Positions 9,861-19,967 of a DNA stretch of 64,000 nucleotides are shown in pieces (within the stretch, counting starts at the first letter, position 1; each line of letters opens with the position of its first letter). This stretch comes from Mycolicibacterium aubagnense (GTDB lineage: Bacteria > Actinomycetota > Actinomycetes > Mycobacteriales > Mycobacteriaceae). Below the pieces are notes generated by a model. It had not been told where the DNA came from. It worked only from the letters and a program-made list of their open reading frames with translations, and searched no databases. The position numbers and the translations under genes were made by a program. The stretch covers positions 2,790,001 through 2,854,000 of the forward strand of contig NZ_AP022577.1 of NCBI RefSeq assembly GCF_010730955.1, read 5' to 3'.

Positions 9861-12107
9861 CTACTCGTCGTTGGGCTGGGCCGGCGGCTGCGCCGGTTGC
9901 TGGGGGTAGGGCTGGTAGCCCTGCGGCGGACCGGGCTGACCCCATCCCGGCTGCGGGTACCACTGGCCCTGCGGCGCGTGGTGGCCGTGCTGAGGCGGTC
10001 CCTGCGGCGGCCAGCCCGGGGCCTGCCAGCCCGCGGGTGCGCCGTAGTTCGGCTGGGTCTGGCCGTGCGGCGGCTGACCATTCGGCACGCCGTGCGCACC
10101 GTTGGTGCCGTTCACCCCGGCCGCGGCCTGGCTGGCCGCGGCGATCGCCGCCTTGAACGCCGGCTCCTCGACCGGCGGGGGCCACGGCTCGCCGCGCTCG
10201 ATGGCCAGCTCGCCGGGCGTCTTGATGGGTGGCTTCTCCGACGGAATCCGGCCGCCGAAGTCGTCGAACAAGGTCAGCCGGGGGCGTTTCTCGACGCCGG
10301 CCAGGATGACCTCGAGATCGGCGCGGTGCAGCGTCTCCTTCTCCAGCAGCTCACCGGCCAGTTTGTCGAGCACATCGCGGTAGTGGGTGAGCACATCCCA
10401 GGCCTCGGTGTGAGCGGCCTCGATGAGCTTGCGCACCTCGTCATCGATGAGCTGTGCGACCTCATGGCTGTAATCGGCCTGAGTGCCCATGGTGCGCCCG
10501 AGGAACGGGTCACCATGCTCGGTTCCGTAGCGGACCGCGCCCAGCCTGGCGCTCATGCCGAACTCGGTGACCATGGCACGGGCGATCTTGGTGGCGTTCT
10601 CGATATCGGACACCGCACCGGTGGTGGGCTCGCGGAAGATCAGTTCTTCAGCGGCGCGTCCGCCGATCGCCATCACCAGACGGGCGATCAGTTCGGAGCG
10701 CGTCTGCATGCCCTTGTCGTCTTCGGGCACCGCGACAGCGTGGCCGCCGGTGCGGCCGCGCGCCAGGATCGTGACCTTGTACACCGGGTCCAGGTGCGGC
10801 ATGGCCCAGCCGGCCAGGGTGTGCCCGGCCTCGTGGTAGGCGGTGATCTTCTTCTCGTGCTCGCTGATGATGCGGCCCTTGCGGCGGGGCCCGCCGATCA
10901 CCCGGTCGACGGCCTCTTCCAGCGCCGGCCCGGTGATGACCGAGGCGTTCTCGCGGGCGGTCAGCAGTGCGGCCTCGTTGATGACGTTGGCCAGGTCGGC
11001 ACCGGACATGCCGACCGTGCGCTTGGCCAGGCCCTCGAGGTCCGCGTCGGGCGCGATGGGCTTGCCTGCCGAGTGCACCCGCAGCACGGCCCTGCGACCG
11101 GCCAGGTCCGGCGCTGACACCGGGATCTGCCGGTCGAAGCGGCCAGGCCGGAGCAGCGCCGGGTCGAGGATGTCGGGCCGGTTGGTGGCGGCGATCAGGA
11201 TGACGCCCTGGCGGTCGCCGAAGCCGTCCATTTCCACCAGCAGCTGGTTCAGGGTCTGCTCGCGTTCGTCGTGCCCGCCGCCCAGGCCGGCACCGCGCTG
11301 ACGGCCGACGGCGTCGATCTCGTCGACGAAGATGATGCACGGGCTGTTCTGCTTGGCCTGTTCGAACAGGTCGCGCACGCGGGAAGCACCGACGCCGACG
11401 AACATCTCGACGAAGTCCGAGCCGGAAATGGTGAAGAACGGCACGCCGGCCTCACCGGCGACAGCACGCGCGAGCAGGGTCTTGCCCGTACCAGGCGGCC
11501 CGTACAGCAGCACGCCCTTGGGAATCTTGGCGCCGAGGGCCTGGTAGCGGCTCGGGTTCTGCAGGAAGTCCTTGATCTCGTAGAGCTCTTCGACGGCCTC
11601 GTCGACGCCCGCGACGTCCGCGAACGTCGTCTTGGGCATGTCCTTGCCGAGCAGCTTCGCTTTCGACTTGCCGAAGCCGAAGCCCATCCGGCCGCCGCCC
11701 TGCATCCGGGAGAACATGAAGAACAGGCCGACGAGCAGCAGCAGCGGCAGCAGGTAGATCAGCAGCGAGCTGAGGATGCTGCCCTGGTTGACGACCGTCT
11801 TGGTCTTGACGTTCTTACCGTTGAGCACGTCGAACAGCGGCACCGCATAACCCGTCGGGAACGACGTGATGATCTTGTTGCTGTTGTCGGTGTCCGGGGT
11901 GACGCTCTTCAGGTCCAACCGGACCTGCTGTTCCCGGTCGTCGATCTGGGCGCCGGTGACGTTCCCGGCGTTGATCTGGGCGACGGCCACTGAGGTGTCT
12001 ACCTGGTGATAACCGCGGGTGTCATCACTGAAATAGAAGAAAGACCAACCCAGCAGCAACACGACCGCGACGACGGTCAGGGTGCGGATGACATTTTTAC
12101 GCTTCAT
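9861..12107 (-). CDS. ftsH: ATP-dependent zinc metalloprotease FtsH
   Basis: 748-residue membrane AAA protease that degrades membrane and short-lived cytosolic proteins. There are two membrane segments (about 8-27 and 110-132). Walker A is GPPGTGKT (203-210), Walker B is [11 protein letters not shown], and the second region of homology is [19 protein letters not shown]. The zinc site is HEAGH. The C-terminal 120 residues are a Pro/Gln/Gly-rich tail typical of mycobacterial FtsH. ATG 12107 (MKRKNV) aligns with relatives; ATG 12113 adds two residues. Confidence 0.96.
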   Translation of the reverse strand: MKRKNVIRTLTVVAVVLLLGWSFFYFSDDTRGYHQVDTSVAVAQINAGNVTGAQIDDREQQVRLDLKSVTPDTDNSNKIITSFPTGYAVPLFDVLNGKNVKTKTVVNQGSILSSLLIYLLPLLLLVGLFFMFSRMQGGGRMGFGFGKSKAKLLGKDMPKTTFADVAGVDEAVEELYEIKDFLQNPSRYQALGAKIPKGVLLYGPPGTGKTLLARAVAGEAGVPFFTISGSDFVEMFVGVGASRVRDLFEQAKQNSPCIIFVDEIDAVGRQRGAGLGGGHDEREQTLNQLLVEMDGFGDRQGVILIAATNRPDILDPALLRPGRFDRQIPVSAPDLAGRRAVLRVHSAGKPIAPDADLEGLAKRTVGMSGADLANVINEAALLTARENASVITGPALEEAVDRVIGGPRRKGRIISEHEKKITAYHEAGHTLAGWAMPHLDPVYKVTILARGRTGGHAVAVPEDDKGMQTRSELIARLVMAIGGRAAEELIFREPTTGAVSDIENATKIARAMVTEFGMSARLGAVRYGTEHGDPFLGRTMGTQADYSHEVAQLIDDEVRKLIEAAHTEAWDVLTHYRDVLDKLAGELLEKETLHRADLEVILAGVEKRPRLTLFDDFGGRIPSEKPPIKTPGELAIERGEPWPPPVEEPAFKAAIAAASQAAAGVNGTNGAHGVPNGQPPHGQTQPNYGAPAGWQAPGWPPQGPPQHGHHAPQGQWYPQPGWGQPGPPQGYQPYPQQPAQPPAQPNDE

Positions 12108-12163
12108 CGACATATTTCGGCCGGCGAATACTCGTCGGCCAGGTCCTTCCGAGACACAGATGC

Positions 12164-12192
12164 GGGATAGTTCACAGGTTACCGCTATGCAA
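12164..12192 (-). promoter_or_regulatory. Candidate promoter for ftsH-fol operon
   Basis: On the minus strand TTGCAT (12192-12187) is separated by 17 nt from TATCCC (12169-12164). Transcription would start near 12157, giving a leader of about 50 nt before ftsH. The -10 is imperfect, so this is tentative. Confidence 0.35.
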
Positions 12193-12258
12193 ACGATCGG
12201 CAGTTCCCGGCAGTGGTACCTCCTTCCCGCCGGACGGCCGCTGTGCTTTGGTGAGACC

Positions 12259-13182
12259 GTGATCACGTCCACCAAGCGGTTAGTCGAGACAGGCGGCGTG
12301 CGGCTGCAGGTCACCGAAGCCGGGGACCGCGGCGCGCCCGTCGTCGTCCTCGCGCACGGCTTCCCCGAACTCGCGTACTCGTGGCGGCACCAGATTCCGG
12401 CGCTGGCCGCAGCCGGCTACCACGTGCTGGCTCCCGACCAACGGGGCTACGGCGGCTCGTCGCGCCCGCCGGCGATCGAGGACTACGACATCGTCCACCT
12501 CACCGCAGACCTGGCCGGGCTCCTCGACGACGTCGGAGCCGAGCGCGCGGTGGTCGTCGGGCACGACTGGGGCTCGCCGGTGGTGTGCAACTTCGCGTTG
12601 CTGCACCCCGACCGAGTGGCGGCCGTCGCCGCGCTGAGCGTGCCGCCGGTGCCGCGGGCGTCGGCCCCACCGACGCAGATCTGGCGCCGGCGGGTCGGCG
12701 ACAACTACTTCTACATGCTGTATTTCCAGGAACCCGGGGTCGCCGACGCGGCCCTCGGGCGCGACCCGCGGAGCACGATGCGCCGGATGATCGCGGAGGA
12801 AGGCTTCGCCGCACCACCGGACTCGCTCGTCGGCACCCCACTGCCGGCATTGCCGGACTGGCTCACCGAAGACGAATTCGAGCCGTACGTAACGGCTTTC
12901 ACCGAAACAGGCTTCACCGGTCCGCTGAACTGGTACCGCAACTTCGACCGGAACTGGGAGCTGACGGCGACCACCCCCGCCCCGACCATCACGGTGCCGA
13001 CCCTGTTCCTGGCCGGCAGCGCCGACCCCGTGCTGAGTTTCACCCCGCGCGACCGGGTCCGCGACGTCGTCACCGGCGACTACCGGGAGGTCATGATCCC
13101 CGGCGCCGGGCACTGGCTGCAGCAAGAGCGCCCCGACGAGGTCAACGCCGCCCTCATCGACTTCATCGAAGGACTGAAATGA
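12259..13182 (+). CDS. ephA: Epoxide hydrolase (alpha/beta hydrolase), EphA-like
   Basis: 307 residues. Hydrolyses epoxides through an aspartyl-ester intermediate. The nucleophile is the Asp of VVVGHDWGS, the oxyanion motif is [11 protein letters not shown], and the catalytic His is in [11 protein letters not shown] near the end. The cap-domain sequence [14 protein letters not shown] supplies the usual tyrosine region. GTG 12259 was chosen because the sequence from [16 protein letters not shown] aligns with mycobacterial EphA. The stop overlaps the next ATG (ATGA), pairing it with the flavin oxidoreductase. Confidence 0.92.
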   Translation: MITSTKRLVETGGVRLQVTEAGDRGAPVVVLAHGFPELAYSWRHQIPALAAAGYHVLAPDQRGYGGSSRPPAIEDYDIVHLTADLAGLLDDVGAERAVVVGHDWGSPVVCNFALLHPDRVAAVAALSVPPVPRASAPPTQIWRRRVGDNYFYMLYFQEPGVADAALGRDPRSTMRRMIAEEGFAAPPDSLVGTPLPALPDWLTEDEFEPYVTAFTETGFTGPLNWYRNFDRNWELTATTPAPTITVPTLFLAGSADPVLSFTPRDRVRDVVTGDYREVMIPGAGHWLQQERPDEVNAALIDFIEGLK

Positions 13183-14354
13183 CGGGTCGGCCGTTGAATT
13201 TCGGAGCTTTCCTCACGCCGTTCCACCCGGTCGGCCAATCCCCCACCACCGCACTGGAATACGACCTGGAATGCACCGTGCGCCTGGACCAGCTGGGCTA
13301 CGACGAGGTGTGGTTCGGCGAACACCATTCCGGCGGTTACGAATTGATCGCCTGCCCCGAGGTGTTCATCGCGACCGCGGCCGAGCGCACGAAGAACATC
13401 CGATTCGGCACCGGCGTGGTGTCGCTGCCGTATCACCATCCACTGATGGTCGCCGACCGCTGGGTGCTGCTCGACCACCTGACCCGCGGCCGGGTCATGT
13501 TCGGCACCGGCCCCGGCGCGCTGCCGTCGGACGCCTACATGATGGGCATCGACCCCGTGAACCAGCGGCCGATGATGCAGCAGTCCCTGGAGGCCATCCT
13601 GGCCCTGTTCCGGGCCGGTCCCGATGAACGGATCTCCCGAGAGACCGACTGGTTCACCCTGCGCGACGCCGCACTGCACATCCGGCCGTACACCTGGCCC
13701 TATCCCGAGATATCCACGGCCGCAATGGTTTCCCCGTCAGGGCCCCGGCTGGCCGGGCAGTTGGGCACGTCGCTGCTGTCGCTGTCGATGTCGGTGCCCG
13801 GCGGCTACGCCGCCCTCGAGACCACCTGGGACATCGTGTCCGACCAGGCCGCGAAAGCCGGGCGTCCCGAACCGGACCGGCGGAGCTGGCGGGTCCTCGG
13901 CGTCATACACCTCGCCGACACCCGCGAGCAGGCCATCGAGGACTGCACGTACGGCCTGGAGGACTTCTCGAACTACTTCGGCGCGGCCGGCTTCGTCCCG
14001 CTCGGCAGCCAGACCGGTCCGGCACCGACGTCGCGGCAATTCGTCGAAGACTATGCGGCCAAAGGCAATTGCTGCATCGGCACGCCCGCCGATGCCATCG
14101 GCTACCTCCAGGACATGCTGGACCGGTCAGGCGGCTTCGGCACGTTCCTGATGCTCGGCCACGACTGGGCGCCGCCGGCCGCGACTATGCACTCGTACGA
14201 GTTGTTCGCCCGCGAGGTGATCCCCCATTTCAAGGGCCAGCTCACCGCGCCGCACGCCTCGCACGAGTGGGCCAAGGGCATGCGCGACCAGTTGTTCGGC
14301 CGGGTCGGCGAAGCCGTCGTGAACGCGATCGCCGAGCACACCAACGAGTCCTGA
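13179..14354 (+). CDS. LLM-class flavin-dependent monooxygenase (Rv3618-like)
   Basis: 391-residue luciferase-like TIM-barrel oxidoreductase using reduced FMN or F420. Family features are NFGAFLTPFHP at the N-terminus, LGYDEVWFGEHHSGGYEL, FGTGVVSLPYHHPLMVADR and LTRGRVMFGTGPGALPSD. Its ATG overlaps the ephA stop by four bases. The two-gene unit suggests an oxygenase that makes an epoxide or similar product handled by the hydrolase; the substrate is unknown. Confidence 0.9.
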   Translation: MTGRPLNFGAFLTPFHPVGQSPTTALEYDLECTVRLDQLGYDEVWFGEHHSGGYELIACPEVFIATAAERTKNIRFGTGVVSLPYHHPLMVADRWVLLDHLTRGRVMFGTGPGALPSDAYMMGIDPVNQRPMMQQSLEAILALFRAGPDERISRETDWFTLRDAALHIRPYTWPYPEISTAAMVSPSGPRLAGQLGTSLLSLSMSVPGGYAALETTWDIVSDQAAKAGRPEPDRRSWRVLGVIHLADTREQAIEDCTYGLEDFSNYFGAAGFVPLGSQTGPAPTSRQFVEDYAAKGNCCIGTPADAIGYLQDMLDRSGGFGTFLMLGHDWAPPAATMHSYELFAREVIPHFKGQLTAPHASHEWAKGMRDQLFGRVGEAVVNAIAEHTNES

Positions 14355-14375
14355 GCGATCGGTACGGTGGACGAC

Positions 14376-15101
14376 ATGCCATTTGTGACCCGACGTACCG
14401 CAGCCCTGACCCTCGCCGGACTCGCGATCGCCGGAGCCGTCGGCGTCGCCGGCTGCGGTTCCGACGGGAGCTCCGACGCAGCCAAGCCGGAGAACCGCCA
14501 GGTCACCGTCGTCGGCACCGGCAAGGTCCAGGGCACGCCGGACACCCTGAACGTCACGGCCTCCATCGAAGCCATCGCGCCGGACGTCACCGCCGCGATG
14601 AACCAGACCAGCAGCCGTCAGCAGGCGGTGATCGATGCACTGGCCGGGGCCGGCATCGACAAGAAGGACATCGCCACCAAGCAGGTCGAGCTGCAGCCCG
14701 ACTACCGCGACTCCGTCATCACCGGCTACCGGGCCAGCAACACCATCGACATCAAGGTCCGCAAGCTCGACACCGCGTCGCAGGTGCTGGCGAAGATCGT
14801 CACTGCCGGCGGTAATTCCACCCGGATCAGCAATGTCGCCTACTCCATCGACGACGACTCGCAGCTGGTCAAGGACGCCCGCACCCGCGCCTTCAACGAC
14901 GCGAAGGACCGCGCCCAGCAGTACGCCCAGTTGTCCGGCCTGAACCTCGGCAAGGTGGTTTCGATCTCCGAAGCGACCGGCGGCACTACTCCGACACCCA
15001 TGCCCGCGCCGAGGATGGCCATGGCCGAGGCCGTGCCCCTGTCCCCGGGCCAGCAGACGGTCAACTTCTCGGTGACCGTGATCTGGGAGCTGGGCAGCTA
15101 G
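14376..15101 (+). CDS. lpqG: SIMPL-domain (DUF541) lipoprotein, LpqG-like
   Basis: 241 residues. A twin-Arg-containing signal peptide (MPFVTRRTAALTLAGLAIAG) leads to a lipobox VAGC, so it is probably a lipid-anchored envelope protein. The mature part is a SIMPL domain (QVTVVGTGKVQGTPDTLNV ... LDTASQVLAKIV ... VIWELG), whose role in mycobacteria is unclear. ATG 14376 is preferred over GTG 14367 because a TACGGT hexamer (14363-14368) sits 7 nt before it, consistent with a leaderless mRNA. The stop shares a CTAG with the convergent gene. Confidence 0.86.
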   Translation: MPFVTRRTAALTLAGLAIAGAVGVAGCGSDGSSDAAKPENRQVTVVGTGKVQGTPDTLNVTASIEAIAPDVTAAMNQTSSRQQAVIDALAGAGIDKKDIATKQVELQPDYRDSVITGYRASNTIDIKVRKLDTASQVLAKIVTAGGNSTRISNVAYSIDDDSQLVKDARTRAFNDAKDRAQQYAQLSGLNLGKVVSISEATGGTTPTPMPAPRMAMAEAVPLSPGQQTVNFSVTVIWELGS

Positions 15102-17323
15102 CCGGCGGGCGCAATTTCAACGGGAATGCCGTTCAGCACCGCGGTACCGGACAACCGGTCCAGGTGAGTGCCGTCGTTGAGCTGGTTGACGTTGACGCCC
15201 GGGTGGCTGCTCGCGAGCCGCTGACCGGTGCCGCCACGGTTGTGGCCCCAGCCGTGCGGCAGCGACACCACGCCGCGCCGCATCACATCGGTCACCTCGA
15301 TCGGGGCCAGTAGTTCACCACCGGGCCCCTTGATGATGGCAACGTCGGTGAGACCCAGATCCGCGGCATCGTCGGGGTGAATCTGCAAGGTGCACCGATT
15401 GGTTCCGCCGGACAGCGCGGGCAGGTTGTGCATCCAGCTGTTGTTCGAGCGCAGGTGACGGCGGCCGATGAGCAGGAAGCCGCCGGCCGAGCGGCTCAGC
15501 GCCTCTCGCAGCCGCGCCACGTCGGCGATGATCGGCTCCGGCGCGAGTTCGATTCGCCCACTTGGGGTTCGGAGTACTTCGGGAATCCGCGGCCGCATCG
15601 CCCCCAGGTCGATGCCGTGCGGATTGGCCTTGACCTTTTCGAGGGTCAGCCCGTCGGGCTTGGTGCCGAATGCGTCGCCGTAAGGCCCGAGCCGCAGCAT
15701 CAGGTCCAGCCGGCGCTCATAGCCGGGGCCCGCGGGGAGCATGCCGGTCAGTTCGTCGACGTCGCGCCCGGCGACCGGCGAATCGGGGTCCTGCGTTTCC
15801 TTGGCCAGCGTCGCGGCGATCACCTGGGCGTCGACGAGGGCCGGATCGGCTTGCGTCCCAACGCCGTACAACACCAACGCAATACGAGACAAAATCTCGG
15901 CCTCGTCCGGGCGGTTGTCGCGCGGCAGCACCGGTGGCGAGTAGCGGACGTTGTTGCGCACCGCGAGATTGTTCAGCAGGACATCGAAGTGCGGGCTCTG
16001 CGCGGGCGGTGGCGGCGGCAGGATCACGTCGGCGTGCCGCGTGGTCTCGTTCAGGTACGGGTCGACGGACAGCATGAATTCGACACTGTCCAAAGCCTTG
16101 TCGAGCCGGTCACCGTCCGGCGCCGACAGCACCGGGTTGCCGGCGATGGTGATCATCGCCTTGATCTGGCCGTCGCCCGCGGTGTCGATCTCCTCCGCCA
16201 GCGCGGCGGCCGGCAACTCGGACATCACTTCGGGGTAACCGGAGACCCGACTGGCCCACCGTCCGGTTCGGAACCCGCGGCCGGGCTGCCCGGCCTTCCG
16301 AGGCCGCGGCGCCGGGACGGCCGCACCGAGCGGGAACATCACGCCACCGGGCCGGTCCAGGTTGCCGGTGAGGACGTTGATCACGTCGACTAGCCAGCTG
16401 CCGATCGTGCCGAATTCGACTGTGGAGGTACCGATCCGGCCGTACACCGCGGCCGTCGGTGCCGCCGCGAGCTCACGGGCCAGTTGGCGAATCTCGCCGG
16501 CATCGATCCCGCAGGCCTGTTCGACCGCTTCCGGTGCGAAGTCGTCGGCCAGCGCCCGAACCTGTTCGACGCCGATGACGTGCTCGGCGTTCGCTCCGAG
16601 GTCGACCAGCCCTTCATCGAACAGCACGTGCACGACGGCGAGCAGTAGCGCCGCGTCGGTGCCCGGGCGCGGCGCCAGGTGCCGGTCGGCGAGTTTGGCG
16701 GTCTGGGTGCGGGCCGGGTCGATCACCACGAGCTTGCCGCCGCGCTTCTTGAGCGCCCGCAGCTTGCCGGGGAAGTCGGCAGCGGTGGTCACGCTGCCGT
16801 TGGACACCAGCGGATTCGCGCCGATGATCACCAGGTAGTCCGTGCGATCGAGGTCGGGCACCGTGAACGCGCCCGGGCTGCCGAACATCAGACCCAGCGC
16901 AACGTGTTTGGGCATCTGGTCGAGGGTGCTGGCGCTGAACACCTGGCGGGTGCCCAGGCCTTTGATGATCAGCGGGGCATAGAGCGCGCCCGCGATGGTG
17001 TGCGCGTTCGGGTTACCCAGGTACACGCCCACCGAGGCACCCCCGTGCGCGGCGATCACCGCGCCGAGCCGCTCGGCGACGACGGCGTAGGCCTCGTCCC
17101 AGTCGACCTCGGTCAGCACGCCGTCGCGGCGCACGAGCGGGCGCGTCAGCCGGTCGGGATCGTTGTCGAGCTCACCGAAGCTGGCGCCCTTGGGACAGAT
17201 GAATCCCGCGCTGAAGACGTCGTCGTGGTCACCGCGCGCGCCGGTCACGCGACCGTCGTCGATGGTGAGGGTCAGGCCGCAGGTGGCTTCACAGAAGGGG
17301 CAGATCCGGAGTGCGGTGCTCAT
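15098..17323 (-). CDS. Molybdopterin oxidoreductase with N-terminal [4Fe-4S] site
   Basis: 741-residue DMSO-reductase-family enzyme. The N-terminal cluster motif CPFCEATCG...FICPKG (Cys 8, 11, 15 and about 43) resembles formate dehydrogenase and nitrate reductase subunits. Later come LGNPNAHT, IIGANPLVSNGSV and the molydopterin-binding C-terminal domain (RSNNSWMHNLP, LQIHPDDAADLGL, VSLPHGWGHN). The substrate is not evident and no partner subunits are adjacent, so it may act as a soluble single-subunit oxidoreductase. ATG 17323 was chosen because it leads straight into the cluster motif. Confidence 0.88.
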   Translation of the reverse strand: MSTALRICPFCEATCGLTLTIDDGRVTGARGDHDDVFSAGFICPKGASFGELDNDPDRLTRPLVRRDGVLTEVDWDEAYAVVAERLGAVIAAHGGASVGVYLGNPNAHTIAGALYAPLIIKGLGTRQVFSASTLDQMPKHVALGLMFGSPGAFTVPDLDRTDYLVIIGANPLVSNGSVTTAADFPGKLRALKKRGGKLVVIDPARTQTAKLADRHLAPRPGTDAALLLAVVHVLFDEGLVDLGANAEHVIGVEQVRALADDFAPEAVEQACGIDAGEIRQLARELAAAPTAAVYGRIGTSTVEFGTIGSWLVDVINVLTGNLDRPGGVMFPLGAAVPAPRPRKAGQPGRGFRTGRWASRVSGYPEVMSELPAAALAEEIDTAGDGQIKAMITIAGNPVLSAPDGDRLDKALDSVEFMLSVDPYLNETTRHADVILPPPPPAQSPHFDVLLNNLAVRNNVRYSPPVLPRDNRPDEAEILSRIALVLYGVGTQADPALVDAQVIAATLAKETQDPDSPVAGRDVDELTGMLPAGPGYERRLDLMLRLGPYGDAFGTKPDGLTLEKVKANPHGIDLGAMRPRIPEVLRTPSGRIELAPEPIIADVARLREALSRSAGGFLLIGRRHLRSNNSWMHNLPALSGGTNRCTLQIHPDDAADLGLTDVAIIKGPGGELLAPIEVTDVMRRGVVSLPHGWGHNRGGTGQRLASSHPGVNVNQLNDGTHLDRLSGTAVLNGIPVEIAPAG

Positions 17324-17342
17324 GCACGCGATTCTGCTCCGG

Positions 17343-17906
17343 CTACTGCTGTTCGTACACCTTCGGGTCGAGCGTGCCGATGTACGGCAGGTCGCGGTAG
17401 CGCTCGTCGTAGTCCAGGCCGTAGCCGACCACGAACTCATCGGGGATGTCGAACCCGATGTGGGCGACGTCGATGTCGGCGCGCATGGCGTCGGGCTTGC
17501 GCAGCAGCGTGCACACCCGCAGCGAGCGCGGTCCCCGGGTCGCCAGGTTGCGCAGCAGCCACGACAGGGTCAGGCCGGAGTCGATGATGTCCTCGACTAT
17601 CAGCACGTCGCGGCCGCTGATGTCGCGGTCGAGGTCCTTGAGGATGCGCACTACGCCCGAGGACGAGGTCGACGACCCGTAGGAGCTGACGGCCATGAAC
17701 TCCAGCTGCGTCGGCAGCGGGATCGCGCGCGCCAGGTCGGTCACGAACATGACCGCGCCCTTGAGCACGGTGATCAGCAGCAGGTCCTGATCGCCGGAGT
17801 CGGCGCGATAGTCCTCGGCGATCAGCTCGGCCATCTCGGCGATGCGCGCCTGAACCTGCTCCTGGGACAGGAGAACCGACTTGATGTCACCCGGGTACAG
17901 ATCCAC
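17343..17906 (-). CDS. hpt: Hypoxanthine-guanine phosphoribosyltransferase
   Basis: Purine salvage enzyme, 187 residues from GTG 17906 ([13 protein letters not shown]). The PRPP-binding motif is [14 protein letters not shown]; the flexible loop contains [30 protein letters not shown] is the C-terminal signature. A TTG at 17942 would add 12 residues that are not family-like. It lies 58 nt downstream of tilS, as in other mycobacteria. Confidence 0.95.
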   Translation of the reverse strand: MDLYPGDIKSVLLSQEQVQARIAEMAELIAEDYRADSGDQDLLLITVLKGAVMFVTDLARAIPLPTQLEFMAVSSYGSSTSSSGVVRILKDLDRDISGRDVLIVEDIIDSGLTLSWLLRNLATRGPRSLRVCTLLRKPDAMRADIDVAHIGFDIPDEFVVGYGLDYDERYRDLPYIGTLDPKVYEQQ

Positions 17907-17964
17907 GGCAACAGCGTGCCACGCCTGCTCGCCCAGTACCAAGACCGTCCCGCTGCGTGGTCGC

Positions 17965-18939
17965 TCACACGGGCCGGGCGGCGACTGTGAGCATTCCGGC
18001 GCGGCGGGTGACCACGAGCCGCTGATACCGCAGCGACGAGGGCACCGCGGCGCCGCCCTGCCCGTGCCAGTCCCCGACCAGCGCGTCGACGGCGCGCAGC
18101 TGCCCGTCGGTGAGCGCCGTCGCTCCGACGTCCAGCAGCCATCCGCGGATGACCCGGCGCCGCAGGGCAGCGGGGAGTTCCTCGAGTCCGGCGACGGTCA
18201 GGCCGGCAGCGGTGCCATGTACCGAGTCGCTGCGCAGTGCGGCCAGATGGGTGGCGGCCAAGGCGTCGAGGGCATCGTTGTCCTCCCGCAGGGCGGCGGC
18301 GGTACGGGCCAGCGCCCGCGCGACCCCGCCGGACAACACCTCCTCGAGCAGCGGCAGCACCTCGGTGCGCAGCCGCACTCGGGTGTAGCGCGGGTCGGTG
18401 TTGTGCGGATCCCGCCACGGCGTGAGCCCCAGCTCGGCGCAGGCGGCCTCGGTGTCGGCACGCCGTACCTCAAGCAGGGGCCGGCCCCACGGCGGGTCCC
18501 AAACCCGCATGCCGGCAATGGATCTCGGACCCGAGCCCCGACCCAACCCGAGAAGTACCGTCTCGGCCTGATCGTCGAGCGTGTGCGCGAGTAGCACCGG
18601 CGCCCCGGCGCGGGCCTGGTTCAATGCGTCATACCGCGCGGTGCGGGCGGCAGCTTCCGGGCCGCCATCGGTGCCAACGTTGACGGAAATCACTTGGGCG
18701 TCAACACAACCCAGTTTCCTGGCTTGAGCTGCCGCCGTGGCCGCCACCTCCGCCGATCCGGGTTGCAGACCGTGGTCGACGATCAAAGCGGTGGTCGGCT
18801 TGAGGGCAGCGGCGACGGCCGTCAGCGCGAGCGAGTCGGCGCCACCGGAAAGCCCGACGCACCAGCGGTCGGCCGGATGCCGGCGCGCGAACGCCATGAC
18901 CGCAGGGCGCAGTCTGCTCAAAGCACTCGATCGATCCAT
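17965..18939 (-). CDS. tilS: tRNA(Ile)-lysidine synthetase
   Basis: 324 residues. Modifies C34 of tRNA-Ile(CAU) to lysidine using ATP. The PP-loop is [11 protein letters not shown] (residues 29-39), followed by [34 protein letters not shown] and the [17 protein letters not shown] signature. The start ATG overlaps the end of the upstream metalloprotease gene by 22 bp. The C-terminal half is short, as in mycobacterial TilS. Confidence 0.95.
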   Translation of the reverse strand: MDRSSALSRLRPAVMAFARRHPADRWCVGLSGGADSLALTAVAAALKPTTALIVDHGLQPGSAEVAATAAAQARKLGCVDAQVISVNVGTDGGPEAAARTARYDALNQARAGAPVLLAHTLDDQAETVLLGLGRGSGPRSIAGMRVWDPPWGRPLLEVRRADTEAACAELGLTPWRDPHNTDPRYTRVRLRTEVLPLLEEVLSGGVARALARTAAALREDNDALDALAATHLAALRSDSVHGTAAGLTVAGLEELPAALRRRVIRGWLLDVGATALTDGQLRAVDALVGDWHGQGGAAVPSSLRYQRLVVTRRAGMLTVAARPV

Positions 18940-19967
18940 CGCCGCGGCTCGTCGATTTCGGTTGGCAGCGGCAGGGTTTCGGCGTCGGTCCAGATCGCGT
19001 TGAACCGCGTCATACCGACCGTCGACACCACCTCGTCGACGAACTTCTTGCCGCGGGTGTACTGCGCCACCTTGGCATCGACGCCGAGCAGGGCGCGGAC
19101 GATCCGTTGCAGCGGCGAATGTTTGCGGTGCCGACGGTGGTCGAACCGGCTGCGGATGGTGACCACCGAAGGCACCACCGCCGGCCCGACGGCGTCCATC
19201 ACGTGGTCGGCGTGACCTTCCAGCAAGGTCCCCAGCACCAGCAGCTGGTCCAGCGCGCGCTGCTGCTCATCGGACTGCACGATGCGCAGGACGCCCAGGA
19301 TGCCTTGCGAATTCGGGTCGGCCTCGCCGCTGCGCTGGGTCCGCACGTACTCGGCCACCCGGCCGGCGATGTCACCGGCATCGAGACCGGATTCGTCCGT
19401 CAGAACCGCCAGCGCCTGCGACATGTGGCCGGCGAGCCACGGGTTGGCGCGGAACTGCACGCGGTGCGTCACTTCGTGCAGGCACACCCAGAGCCGGAAG
19501 TCGGCGGGATCGACCTTCAAGTGTCGTTCTGCGGCAAGCACATTCGGCGCGACCAGGAGGAGCTGACCCCCATTTGCCGCGAACGGGTCGTACTGCCCCA
19601 GGATGCCCGACGACACGAACGCCAGCACCGCACCCGTCTGCGCACCGGCGATGCGGCCGCCCAGTTTGGCGGCAAGACCTGTGGGACGTGATGTTTCGCC
19701 ACCCGTCATCACCCGCATGGACTCCGTGGCGGCCCGCACCCAGTCCTGGCGGTCGACGACACGCGCTTCGGGCACCTCGGCACCCTCATTGAGCAGAGTC
19801 ACTTCCCGCACCGGGAGCTCGGCGCGCCGAGCCGAGTCGGCGAGCTGCTCATACACCTGATTGCGGGTGTAGTCGGTGGTCGCCGGTTCCTGGCGGGTCA
19901 GCTTGGCACCGACCGTGGCGGCGAAGCTCCAGTCGACGGCCCGGCCGACGGTCGGCGTCTGGCTCAC
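18918..19967 (-). CDS. Zinc-dependent metalloprotease-like protein (Rv3626c family)
   Basis: 349 residues. The motif LHEVTHRVQF provides HExxH, and VLTDESGLD and LLEGHADHVMD contribute conserved acidic residues typical of this actinobacterial family, which is annotated as a putative zinc metalloprotease. No signal peptide is visible, so it is probably cytoplasmic. GTG 19967 overlaps the TGA of the carboxypeptidase gene (GTGA), and its 3' end overlaps tilS. The frame stays open 69 codons upstream over the neighbour, without family-like sequence. Confidence 0.85.
   Translation of the reverse strand: MSQTPTVGRAVDWSFAATVGAKLTRQEPATTDYTRNQVYEQLADSARRAELPVREVTLLNEGAEVPEARVVDRQDWVRAATESMRVMTGGETSRPTGLAAKLGGRIAGAQTGAVLAFVSSGILGQYDPFAANGGQLLLVAPNVLAAERHLKVDPADFRLWVCLHEVTHRVQFRANPWLAGHMSQALAVLTDESGLDAGDIAGRVAEYVRTQRSGEADPNSQGILGVLRIVQSDEQQRALDQLLVLGTLLEGHADHVMDAVGPAVVPSVVTIRSRFDHRRHRKHSPLQRIVRALLGVDAKVAQYTRGKKFVDEVVSTVGMTRFNAIWTDAETLPLPTEIDEPRRWIDRVL

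Noticed and set aside
12381..13178. Upstream extension of the flavin oxidoreductase frame
   Set aside because: Overlaps the whole ephA gene in another frame; the oxidoreductase N-terminus and the ATGA overlap place the start at 13179.
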